Part shown: positions 34,295 through 41,643 of the stretch, one piece after another
How the letters are laid out: every line of letters starts with the position of its first letter
Numbering within the stretch: the stretch's first letter is position 1
Source of the DNA: Halobacterium jilantaiense
GTDB taxonomy: Archaea > Halobacteriota > Halobacteria > Halobacteriales > Halobacteriaceae
Assembly (NCBI RefSeq): GCF_900110535.1
Contig: NZ_FOJA01000001.1
Span: 124,001-188,000, forward strand
Length of the DNA stretch: 64,000 bases
Reading direction: 5' to 3'
The notes under the pieces: generated by a model
What the model saw: the letters and a program-made list of their open reading frames with translations, nothing else
Databases searched by the model: none
What the model was told of the DNA's origin: nothing
Translations under genes and position numbers: made by a program

Positions 34295-34398
34295 GGTTTC
34301 GTCTCGCGGCCGGACTGGTACTGCGTGACGGAGTTGTGACCGAACGAGGCGTCTAGTCGCCCGGTAGACACTTAGCGGAGGACGCGAAACGGTCGTAC

Positions 34399-34668
34399 AT
34401 GTACGAGCCCTCCACTCGACAGAGCCAACTCGCAGCGCTCGCCGCCCTGAGTGGTGCGATGGCGGTCGCTCTCCACGTCCTCGGTGGAGCGGCCGTCGAA
34501 CAAGTGACAGGCGTCTCCGTTGGCGTCGCGGTGGTCGCGACGCTCGCGGTCCTCTACATTCACGGCCAGCGCCGTGGCTCCGGAGACAGTAAGGAAGACG
34601 CTGACGAGAGCAGCGAACGCCGCAAGCAGGAAGCCGAGGCCCGGAAGAGCGGCGGCGACTTCCTCTGA
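34399..34668 (+). CDS. Small two-helix membrane protein, paralog 1
   Basis: This 89-residue protein starts MYEPSTRQSQLAALAALSGA and has two hydrophobic segments (AALSGAMAVALHVLGGAA, VTGVSVGVAVVATLAVLYIHG) followed by a charged cytoplasmic tail (RRGSGDSKEDADESSERRKQ). It is a tandem paralog of the gene at 34753, sharing the MYEPST start and the AAVEQVTGV and GQRRG motifs. No family was recognised. Confidence 0.7.
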   Translation: MYEPSTRQSQLAALAALSGAMAVALHVLGGAAVEQVTGVSVGVAVVATLAVLYIHGQRRGSGDSKEDADESSERRKQEAEARKSGGDFL

Positions 34669-34752
34669 TACCGGAATCGACGTTTCGACGCGTCCTGGCG
34701 ACCAGTGGTCTGGGGTCTCAAAGTACTTGTATCTCAGCAGACAAGATAGCGT

Positions 34753-35034
34753 ATGTACGAGCCCTCCACTGGGCAGCGTCTGCTCGCAGTCGTCGCCGCG
34801 GTGAGCGCTGCGATAGCCGCTGTGCTCCACGTCCTCGAAGGGGCCGCGGTCGAGCAGGTCACGGGCGTCTTCGCCGGTGTGGCCGTGGCAGCGACGCTCG
34901 GCGTACTCTACGTCCACGGGCAGCGGCGCGGGGACGACGGCGAAGCCAGTGACGAACCCGACGACGAGACGAAGCGGAAACAACAGGAGATGAAGGGACG
35001 GGCCGGCGGGATGGGCGGGAACGGCGGGTACTGA
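34753..35034 (+). CDS. Small two-helix membrane protein, paralog 2
   Basis: This 93-residue protein begins MYEPSTGQRLLAVVAAVSAA, with two hydrophobic segments and a longer tail ending in Gly/Met-rich RAGGMGGNGGY. About 60 percent of the first 60 residues match the upstream paralog by eye, and the first 18 bases of both genes are the same, showing a tandem duplication. The tails differ, so the copies may have diverged in partner binding. A TATA-like AAGTACTTGTAT lies about 25 nt upstream, so it has its own promoter. Confidence 0.7.
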   Translation: MYEPSTGQRLLAVVAAVSAAIAAVLHVLEGAAVEQVTGVFAGVAVAATLGVLYVHGQRRGDDGEASDEPDDETKRKQQEMKGRAGGMGGNGGY

Positions 35035-35055
35035 CGCGGCCAGTGCGTCCGTCGC

Positions 35056-35799
35056 TCAGGGCGCGAGTCGGTTCTTCCGGTGTTTCATCTCGGACTCGTA
35101 GTACTCGAAGATGTGCGGACACCAGTCGGCCGCGATGTCCAGCAGCTGCTCGGTGAGCTCTCGAATCTCCCACTGGGCGTCGGCCGCGGCGCGCATGTCA
35201 GCGATGTGCATCAGCGACCGCGGATTGAGCGTGACGACGATGTTCACTTCGGTGCCGATTGGGAGGACGAACCGGGCGTCCTCGGGCGGCATCCCGAGGT
35301 CGAGGAGTTCCTGGTAGTCCTCGACGGACTGGCGGACGGACCGTCGGAAGACTTCCTCGCGTTTCTCGACGGTCTCCTCGTCGACGTCGCCGGCGTCCTG
35401 ATTGCGGCCGACCCAGTCCGGGTCGGTCGCCGAGGGCGGCGTGACGACCATCTCGCCGTCCGCTACGTCCTCGGGGTCGACCTCGTCGAAGGAGACGTAC
35501 CGCATCGACTGCACGTCGAAGCTCGCGTGGCGGTGGCGGGTGAGCTGCGCCATGCAGGAGCGGCTCACGCCCTCGATGGCGAACGTCGCACTCGGGTGCT
35601 CGAAGGGGCCGTAGTGACCGCGCTTGAGGAGTTTCGCGACGAAGTTCGAGATCTGTTCGTCTCTCGTGTCGCCCTCGACGCCGGCCATGGCGTCCTCGAA
35701 CGACCGGTCGCCGACCCACTCGCTCATGTAGTCGTTGCGGGCACCCAGACAGACGAGTTCCTCCGGATTCTCGGTGGCTTCGAGGAGGCGTACGCGCAT
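35056..35799 (-). CDS. thyX: FAD-dependent thymidylate synthase ThyX
   Basis: This 247-residue protein has the ThyX signature RHRHASFDVQSMRYVSF (RHRxxSxxxxSxRY). It also has the SFEHPSATFAIEG-like substrate region (FEHPSATFAIEGVSRSCMAQLTRHR) and a C-terminal NPRSLMHIADMRAAADAQWEIR that binds dUMP and FAD. It methylates dUMP to dTMP using methylene-tetrahydrofolate and FAD/NADPH, replacing ThyA. The start ATG 35799 gives MRVRLLEATENPEELV; an extension to 36003 has no family similarity. The folate route (MptE, FolP at 52-54 kb) supplies its cofactor. Confidence 0.95.
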   Translation of the reverse strand: MRVRLLEATENPEELVCLGARNDYMSEWVGDRSFEDAMAGVEGDTRDEQISNFVAKLLKRGHYGPFEHPSATFAIEGVSRSCMAQLTRHRHASFDVQSMRYVSFDEVDPEDVADGEMVVTPPSATDPDWVGRNQDAGDVDEETVEKREEVFRRSVRQSVEDYQELLDLGMPPEDARFVLPIGTEVNIVVTLNPRSLMHIADMRAAADAQWEIRELTEQLLDIAADWCPHIFEYYESEMKHRKNRLAP

Positions 35800-35908
35800 G
35801 CTCGGGGATGCTCTTCCCGTGGTGAAAACGGTTCCGACGCGAACCCGGAACACCGCACTCGCCGCCGCCGCCGGCAGCGTGAAGTGTCGGCACAGTGTAT
35901 CGTCTCGC

Positions 35909-36247
35909 ATGCCGTACCAGACCACGTCCGTCGAGGAAGCGGGCTCCGACCTGCCGGAGGACGCCGGGGCCGACCTGTACTTCATGAAGGACGCGCTGGA
36001 CACCGACGAGGTCGCGTTCTCGGTGTACCGGATGGAGCCGAACGCCCGAGGTATGGAACACGACCACGGCAGCGCCGGCCAGGAGGAAGTGTACTACGTC
36101 GTGGAGGGCGGTGTCGACGTCCAGTTCGGCGAAACCACCGTCTCACTGGACGAGAACGAGGCCGTCCGCATCGACCCAGAGGAGGAGCGACAGATTCTGA
36201 ACCGCGACCACTACTCCGAACTCGTGCTCGTGGGCGCGCCGCGCTGA
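35909..36247 (+). CDS. Cupin domain protein
   Basis: This 112-residue single cupin has motif 1 GMEHDHGSAGQEEVYYVVEGGVDVQFG (HxH...E) and motif 2 ENEAVRIDPEEERQILN, with the final His replaced. The first two His and a Glu could bind a metal. Small cupins act as isomerases, oxygenases or sensors, so no substrate is assigned. It is divergent from thyX with a 109-base gap and is followed 61 bases later by a metallo-beta-lactamase gene. Confidence 0.85.
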   Translation: MPYQTTSVEEAGSDLPEDAGADLYFMKDALDTDEVAFSVYRMEPNARGMEHDHGSAGQEEVYYVVEGGVDVQFGETTVSLDENEAVRIDPEEERQILNRDHYSELVLVGAPR

Positions 36248-36308
36248 CCGCCGCACTCCGGTCGGTCGAGCCGGCAACCCCTAAGTGGTGGCCGGCGTAC
36301 CCAGTGGT

Positions 36309-36884
36309 ATGCCGACAAATCTCTCTGCGGGCGTCCAGGCGTTCACGAGCAACGCCTTCCTCGTCACCGGCGAGCACACGGTGCTGGTCGACCCGGGCGC
36401 GAACTACGACGTCGTCGCAGCCGTCCGCGAGCACGTCGACGACCTCGACGCCGTTCTCGTCACGCACCCGCACCCCGACCACGTCGGGAACCTCGACGCC
36501 GTGAGCGACGCCTTCGACCCGACCATTCTCGGGTTCGAGGGCGTCGACGGGGTCGACCGGGAACTCGCCGACGGCGACACCGTCCAGATCGGGGACAGTG
36601 ACTACGAGGCGCTGCACACGCCCGGCCACGAACCCCACCACCTCTGCTTCTACTCCGCTAGTGCGGGCGTGCTGTTCGCAGCAGACCTCGTGTTCGCCAA
36701 CGGCGGGTTCGGTCGCACGGACCTCGACGGCGGCGACCGCGAGGTGCTCGTCGACAGTATCGAGCGGCTGCTCGACGTCGTCGACGAGGACCTCGACGCG
36801 ATGCACTCGGGCCACGGGCCGAGCGTCACGGACGACCCGTACTTCGACATCGAACTCGCCGGCCGCACCGCACAGTTCCAGTAA
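36309..36884 (+). CDS. Metallo-beta-lactamase fold hydrolase
   Basis: This 191-residue protein has the zinc motif THPHPDHVGN (HxHxDH), a later HTPGHEPHHLCFY, the FAADLVFANGGFGR region with the bridging Asp, and a final HSGHGPSV His. This is the compact glyoxalase II/MBL type. It hydrolyses a thioester or ester, but the substrate is unknown. It is probably co-transcribed with the cupin gene. ATG 36309 starts the natural N terminus. Confidence 0.9.
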   Translation: MPTNLSAGVQAFTSNAFLVTGEHTVLVDPGANYDVVAAVREHVDDLDAVLVTHPHPDHVGNLDAVSDAFDPTILGFEGVDGVDRELADGDTVQIGDSDYEALHTPGHEPHHLCFYSASAGVLFAADLVFANGGFGRTDLDGGDREVLVDSIERLLDVVDEDLDAMHSGHGPSVTDDPYFDIELAGRTAQFQ

Positions 36885-36951
36885 TCGCGCGCTTCGCTCC
36901 GTTCGGTTCGATTCCCGCCTGACGCCGACTGCATCGACGCCGAGTGACTGC

Positions 36952-37224
36952 TCAGTCGTCCTCTGCGACGCCGTAGTAGCCGGGCTCGTCGTCGTCCCGC
37001 GGTTCAGCGACGACCAGGTCGTCGCTGTGGACCATCACCCACGGAATCGCCCAGTCCAGCAGGACGTCCTCCACGCCCCGGTCGAGGTCGGCGTCCGGTT
37101 CGAGGTCCTGGAGCAGGCGCGCAATCTCGTAGACGGTGTACATCTGGTCGGCGTCCATCAGCTCGTCGGGCTCGTAGAAGTCACACGGGTACAGCCCTTC
37201 GAAGTCGTCTTTCGGAATCGGCAT
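36952..37224 (-). CDS. Small haloarchaeal protein (DUF5827-like)
   Basis: This 90-residue acidic protein begins MPIPKDDFEGLYPCDFYEPDELMD. The conserved YPCDFYxPxEL and MYTVYEIARLLQDLEP segments match my memory of the DUF5827 family, restricted to haloarchaea. It is soluble and of unknown function. It is divergent from the 150-residue gene at 37315. The family name is from memory. Confidence 0.7.
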   Translation of the reverse strand: MPIPKDDFEGLYPCDFYEPDELMDADQMYTVYEIARLLQDLEPDADLDRGVEDVLLDWAIPWVMVHSDDLVVAEPRDDDEPGYYGVAEDD

Positions 37225-37314
37225 ACGAACGCTCGCACCCACAGCACCGAAAAACCCCCGGGGCTAGGGGAACGCTTAACCGTCCGACCGATGGCTGTTG
37301 GGACACGCAGAGCC

Positions 37315-37767
37315 ATGACAGGCAACGGCACGCGAGTCCGGTCGGACGTCGGCGACGCCAAAGCCGCCCTGGTGGAGGCCATTCAAGACGCTGTCGGCGA
37401 CAGACTCCGCGACGTCTGGGTACTCGACCAGCGCACTCAGGAACCGCTGTTCCTCCGCGAGGACGTCGCCGACCGCATCTCTGACGTTGACGTCGAGAAG
37501 TATCTGGACAACGAACGCTACGGCTTCGTCACCCGCGAGACGTACGACCTCCTGCACTACTCCGAGTTCCGCTACACGCACCGCGGCTTCGACACCTGGG
37601 AGCTGTTCCGGACGTTCGTCGAACACGACGACCAGCAGGTCGGCGTCGTCGTCGGCGTGGACGCGGACGGCTCGAACTACGACTTCGGTGCGCTCACCGA
37701 CGACGTGCACGCAGTCGCGGACGAACACGGCATCGGTGCGCTCGTACCCGTCGCTGACGGCGAGTAG
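37315..37767 (+). CDS. Small haloarchaeal protein, unknown function
   Basis: This 150-residue acidic protein has a possible recognition core VEKYLDNERYGFVTRETYDLLHYSEFRYTHRGFDTWELFRTF and a second half with a beta-alpha pattern (QQVGVVVGVDADGSNYDFGALTDDV). This is like the DUF7522-type proteins I recall from haloarchaea; the name is uncertain. There are no membrane helices or metal sites. It is divergent from the DUF5827-like gene and converges with sod. Confidence 0.6.
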   Translation: MTGNGTRVRSDVGDAKAALVEAIQDAVGDRLRDVWVLDQRTQEPLFLREDVADRISDVDVEKYLDNERYGFVTRETYDLLHYSEFRYTHRGFDTWELFRTFVEHDDQQVGVVVGVDADGSNYDFGALTDDVHAVADEHGIGALVPVADGE

Positions 37768-37799
37768 CACGCGAAAGAAATGCGGTGGGGTTGACCCGG

Positions 37800-38402
37800 T
37801 TACTCGAACAGCGAGACGACGTCGTCGTAGTTCGCTGCGACCTCGTCCCAGTCGACGACCTCGAAGAAGGCGTCGATGAAGCTGCCGCGGTCCGGGCCGT
37901 AGTCGTGGTAGTAGGAGTGCTCCCAGACGTCCAGCGCCATGATGGGGTGGCTACCCCAGAGCGCGCCCTGGTCGTGCTTGTCGACGGCGACGTTGCGGAG
38001 CTGCTTGGCGACCGGGTCGTAGACGAGGAGCGCCCAGCCACCGGCGGCCGAGGCTGCGGCCTCGAACTCGCCCTTCCAGCCCTCGTAGGAGCCGAAGTCC
38101 TCGGCGATGCGGTCGGCGAGTTCGCCGGACGGCTCACCGCCGCCGTTCGGGTCCATGTTCTCCCAGAACAGCGTGTGGAGGTAGTGGCCGCTGCCGTTGT
38201 GGGTGACGTTCCCGAGCGCGCCCGCGGTGGAACCGTAGTCCTCGGAGTCGCGGTTCTCCGCCAGCGTCTCCTCGGCGCTGTTCAGTCCGTTCACGTAGCC
38301 CTGATGGTGGGTGTCGTGATGCCACGTGAGGACCTGTTCGCTGATGTGCGGTTCGAGTGCGTCGTAGTCGTAGGGGAGCGGTGGTAGTTCGTGCTGGCTC
38401 AT
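37800..38402 (-). CDS. sod: Superoxide dismutase (Mn/Fe type)
   Basis: This 200-residue protein has all four metal ligands: His in VLTWHHDTHHQGYVNGLN, His in NGSGHYLHTLFWENM, and Asp plus His in ALDVWEHSYYHDY. It dismutates superoxide to hydrogen peroxide and oxygen; the Halobacterium enzyme of this family uses manganese. The GGWALLVYDP and DQGALWGSHPIMALDVWEHSY segments are typical. It lies downstream of the photolyase gene in the same direction, with the 381-base repeat-bearing gap between them; an SOD gene adjacent to a photolyase gene is a known arrangement in Halobacterium. Confidence 0.97.
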   Translation of the reverse strand: MSQHELPPLPYDYDALEPHISEQVLTWHHDTHHQGYVNGLNSAEETLAENRDSEDYGSTAGALGNVTHNGSGHYLHTLFWENMDPNGGGEPSGELADRIAEDFGSYEGWKGEFEAAASAAGGWALLVYDPVAKQLRNVAVDKHDQGALWGSHPIMALDVWEHSYYHDYGPDRGSFIDAFFEVVDWDEVAANYDDVVSLFE

Positions 38403-38783
38403 TGTGGTGGAAACCTCCGAGTGTACGGTGTGTCGGAGTGCTGTTAAAGGTTGAGGCGGCGGTAGTTAGCACGCCTCACGACAGAGTTCTCGCCGGATTC
38501 GACGGTCGCCCGACGGCACCGACCCGCCGGCCCGACACTTGACACCACCCCGACTCGTTCCGGCGGTCTTTCACTCTCGGTGACGTGTCGACTGACTGTC
38601 TGGCACGGGGTCACTCCCCCCGGTCACTCGTCGCCCCTCGCGCGCTTCACGGCTCGTTTCACTCGCCGTTCCGCCACTCCGAGAGCAGATTCGTTCCCTG
38701 CGGTCACTCATCTCCTCTCGCGCGTTCCGCGACTCGCGCTGCTCGCCACTCCACCATACCGAGGGCCGACTCCTTCCCTCTGG
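38403..38783. other. Intergenic region between sod and photolyase, with tandem repeat
   Basis: This 381-base stretch holds no credible gene. Its right half is two full copies of an imperfect 80-bp repeat (see repeat entry) whose third partial copy runs into the photolyase stop codon. The left part, 38403-38540, is the sod promoter region; the bases GTTAAAGGTTGAG at 38442-38454 may contain its TATA element. Confidence 0.6.
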
Positions 38784-38806
38784 TCAGTCGTCGCCCCTCG
38801 CGCGCT
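38622..38806 (-). repeat. 80-bp imperfect tandem repeat, 2.3 copies
   Basis: Copies begin at 38622, 38702 and 38782, exactly 80 bp apart, each opening with GGTCACTCGTCGCCCCTCGC or a near copy. Copies 1 and 2 match at roughly three bases in four over their length. On the minus strand each unit reads about 25 codons ending in ARGDE or ARGDD and a stop, and the last unit is the photolyase C terminus itself. Because 80 is not a multiple of three, the frame shifts by unit, yet each keeps the same short peptide. Confidence 0.75.
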
Positions 38807-40211
38807 CGAACATCGCTATCGCTTCCTCGCGGCGCTCGCTGTGGTCCACGATTGGGTCGGGATAGTCGGGCGCGTGCTTGCGGCGCTCTGACAGCGAGAG
38901 CTCCGGCCAGTCGTGAATCGCGTCGGCGGGCGCGTCCCGGAGTTCCGGGACGTACTCTTTGATGTACTCGGCGTCCGGGTCGTAGCGCTCGCCCTGTGTC
39001 GTGGGGTTGAACACCCGGAAGTACGGCTGGGCGTCGGTGCCCGTCGACGCCGCCCACTGCCAGCCGCCGTTGTCGTTGGCGGTGTCGTGGTCCGCGAGCT
39101 TCTCCCGGTACCAATCGTAGCCCTCGCGCCAGTCGACTAGGAGGTCCTTCGTGAGGAAGGCGGCGACAATCATCCGCACCCGATTGTGGACGAACGCCTC
39201 CTCGCGGAGCTGGCGCATCCCGGCGTCCACGATGGGGTACCCCGTCTCGCCGTCTTTCCACGCCTGCAGCGCCTCGGGGTCGTCGCGCCACTCGATGGGC
39301 CGCTCGTAGTCCTTGAAGTTCCGGGTGACGACGTTCTGATTGAAGTACAGCACCTGCGCGTAGAACTCGCGCCACGCGAGCTGGCCCACGAACTCGTCGA
39401 CGCTCTCCCGGGCGCTCTCCGAGCCGGCCGCGTCCCTGGCGGCCTGTGCGCGCTCGTAGACTGTCCGCACGCCGATGGTACCGAACTTCAGGTGGGGCGA
39501 CAGCCGGGACGTGGTTCCGTCGTCGGGGTAGTCCCGGCGCTCCTCGTACCGGTAGACGCCCTCGTCACAGAAGTCGTCGAGGAGCGCTCGCGCGCGCTCC
39601 ATCCCCGCCTCGGGCACGTCCGCCTCCGGCTCGTCGAACCCGAGGTCACCGACGCTCGGAACGGTTCCGCCCTCGATGCCGTCGAGGGGGGCGGGGTCGG
39701 CGAGCGCGCCAGCATCAGGTTCGGGGGCGGGCGCGTCCTTCTCGCGGTCCCGCCACTTCTTCCAGAAGTACGTGTAGACGGAGTACGGGTCGCCGGCGTT
39801 CGTCCGAATCGCGCCCGGCCGGTGGTGGACCGCGTCGTGGTACTGCTCGTGGGCGACTCCGTCCTCGTCGAGGGCGGCGCGGACGGCCTCGTCCCGTTCC
39901 TCGGCGAGCCCGGAGTAGTCGTGGTTCCAGACCACGCGGTCGGCGTCCACCGTCTCGGCGACCGCCGGAATCACGGCCGACGGGTCGCCATAGCGAACCA
40001 CGAGGTCGCTGCCGAGTTCGCGGTAGCGGTCGCGCAACTCCGCGAGCGCGTCGAGCATGAACGCCACGCGCGGCGGTCCCGCGTGGTCCAGAACGGCGTC
40101 GTCGAAACAGAAGACGGGGAGGACGCCGTCCCCCGAGTCCGCCTCGCCGGCGGCCGCGAGTCCCAGATTGTCGGTCGTGCGGAGGTCCCGCCGGTGCCAG
40201 AACACCTGCAT
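38784..40211 (-). CDS. phr: Deoxyribodipyrimidine (CPD) photolyase
   Basis: This 475-residue protein has an N-terminal photolyase domain (MQVFWHRRDLRTTDNLGLAAA) and a C-terminal FAD-binding helical domain. Typical motifs are TTSRLSPHLKFGTIGVRTVY, FVGQLAWREFYAQVLY, GYPIVDAGMRQLREEAFVHNRVRMIVAAFLTKDLLVDW, and DTANDNGGWQWAASTGTDAQPYFRVFNP. It repairs cyclobutane pyrimidine dimers using blue light. ATG 40211 gives the standard start. The last codons (FERARGDD) coincide with one copy of the 80-bp repeat. It lies upstream of sod, a pairing known in Halobacterium. Confidence 0.95.
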   Translation of the reverse strand: MQVFWHRRDLRTTDNLGLAAAGEADSGDGVLPVFCFDDAVLDHAGPPRVAFMLDALAELRDRYRELGSDLVVRYGDPSAVIPAVAETVDADRVVWNHDYSGLAEERDEAVRAALDEDGVAHEQYHDAVHHRPGAIRTNAGDPYSVYTYFWKKWRDREKDAPAPEPDAGALADPAPLDGIEGGTVPSVGDLGFDEPEADVPEAGMERARALLDDFCDEGVYRYEERRDYPDDGTTSRLSPHLKFGTIGVRTVYERAQAARDAAGSESARESVDEFVGQLAWREFYAQVLYFNQNVVTRNFKDYERPIEWRDDPEALQAWKDGETGYPIVDAGMRQLREEAFVHNRVRMIVAAFLTKDLLVDWREGYDWYREKLADHDTANDNGGWQWAASTGTDAQPYFRVFNPTTQGERYDPDAEYIKEYVPELRDAPADAIHDWPELSLSERRKHAPDYPDPIVDHSERREEAIAMFERARGDD

Positions 40212-40286
40212 GCCGCGGGATTCGGCGTCCCGCTTCCTCAATGTACGGGTCTCGGCGGCGCGTCGAGTCCGGGGCCGCTTCGCTGC

Positions 40287-41000
40287 CTACTTCCACTCCT
40301 TGCCGACGGTGTCGTCGTCGCTCTCCAGCGCGCCTTTCGCCTGCCGGCCGCTCGGCCAGACTGTCGCGGCGGCGACAGCCGCGTAGTAAACGGCGACGCC
40401 CCCGACGACCGCAGTCCCGGGAACGCTGCCGACGGCGGCGGTCGCAACGGCGGATTCCGCCGACTCCGCGAACACCGTGATGCGGACGACCCACGCGCCC
40501 ACGAGCACGGAGAGCAGCGGGAAGTAGACCCGGCGGAGCCGCCGTCCGACGGCCTCAACCGCCGGCGTCTTGATAGTCGGCTCCCGGAGGTCGCTGCTCA
40601 GGAGTTCCCGCCAGTTGGACTGCTCGACGCCCTCCGGGTCCAGCGCGTTCGCGAACACGTTCTCTTCGAGTAGCCGCACGCGGGACCGCCAGATGTCGTA
40701 GACGCGGTATCGGCGCGCCTCGATGCCGAGGAACACCGTGACCATCACCACCCCGACGAGCAGGACGTAGTGCGGTCGGGTGTCTGTGGAGAACGCCCAC
40801 GTCAGCAGGCTCGCCGTCAGCACGACCGCCCAGTTGGTCGTCCGGTCGATGCGGGTCCGCCAGGAGGTCGTGCGGCTCAACTCACCGCGGTAGGTGTGTC
40901 CCATCAGCGAGAGGAACTCGTCGCGGTCGGTCGCCGCTTCGCCCGCGACCTCCCGCTCCTCGCGGGAATCCGGGTCGAAGTCGGACGGCTGCTCGGTCAT
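40287..41000 (-). CDS. DUF2270 membrane protein
   Basis: This 237-residue protein has a soluble acidic N terminus, then EFLSLMGHTYRGELSRTTSWRTRIDRTTNWAV, which is the DUF2270 opening. Membrane helices are around WAVVLTASLLTWAFSTDT, HYVLLVGVVMVTVFLGIEARRYRVYDIW, YFPLLSVLVGAWVVRITVF and TAVVGGVAVYYAAVAAATVW. The IEARRYRVYDIWRSRVRLLEENVFANAL segment is conserved in the family. Function is unknown. It reads in the same direction as the photolyase gene that follows it, with a 75-base gap. Confidence 0.85.
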   Translation of the reverse strand: MTEQPSDFDPDSREEREVAGEAATDRDEFLSLMGHTYRGELSRTTSWRTRIDRTTNWAVVLTASLLTWAFSTDTRPHYVLLVGVVMVTVFLGIEARRYRVYDIWRSRVRLLEENVFANALDPEGVEQSNWRELLSSDLREPTIKTPAVEAVGRRLRRVYFPLLSVLVGAWVVRITVFAESAESAVATAAVGSVPGTAVVGGVAVYYAAVAAATVWPSGRQAKGALESDDDTVGKEWK

Positions 41001-41066
41001 GCCGCAGGCCACGCGTGCCGTCCGGGTAAACCCACCTCCGGCGGTCGGTCCTGTCGTCTGCGGGCG

Positions 41067-41528
41067 TCAGTCGCTCCGGAACACGCGGAAGGAGCCGCGG
41101 CCGACAGCGACCTCGGTGGCCTCGTCGCGGTCGTCGTCCTCGGTCGGGTGGGCTTCGACGGTGACCTCGGCGACGCCGACGGTCGAGCCGACGCGCACGA
41201 TTTCGGCCTCGGCGACCAGGTCGCCGCGCGCGGGTCGGAGGTAGGAGACGTTCAGGTCGATGGTCGCGACGCCCGCGTCCACGGGGTCGTCGAGAGCGGT
41301 TCGGACCGCGAGCCCGCCCGCGGTGTCGATGAGCGTCGCGGCGATGCCGCCGTGGACGTCCCCGCGGCCGGGGCCGTGGTTCGTGAGCTTCTCGTGGTAG
41401 GGGACGCGCATCGTCATCTCGCCGTCGTCGACGGACTCCACGGAGAGGTCCAGGAAGGAGAGGAACCCGTGGTCGTCGACGTACGACTGGATGAACGCCC
41501 GCGCGTCGTCGGCGTCGAACGCTGTCAT
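41067..41528 (-). CDS. PaaI-type hotdog thioesterase
   Basis: This 153-residue hotdog protein has the PaaI signature LTNHGPGRGDVHGGIAATLIDTAGGLAV, with the HGG turn and the following Asp in the active site, then a central strand ATIDLNVSYLRPARGDLVAEAEIVRVG. It cleaves acyl-CoA thioesters. ATG 41528 is used; longer in-frame versions up to 41945 are antisense to the sulfatase gene and are rejected. It is divergent from the sulfatase-fold gene and close to the acyl-CoA ligases, so a role in acyl-CoA turnover is likely. Confidence 0.9.
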   Translation of the reverse strand: MTAFDADDARAFIQSYVDDHGFLSFLDLSVESVDDGEMTMRVPYHEKLTNHGPGRGDVHGGIAATLIDTAGGLAVRTALDDPVDAGVATIDLNVSYLRPARGDLVAEAEIVRVGSTVGVAEVTVEAHPTEDDDRDEATEVAVGRGSFRVFRSD

Positions 41529-41643
41529 GCTCCCGAATCCAACGGCGTCCCGCATAAGCCCACCGAGGACCAGCGCCGCGACGTACGGGGAATACATGTC
41601 CCGTGAAAGCACACAACACACCCGTAAGTAAACGATAAAGCGC

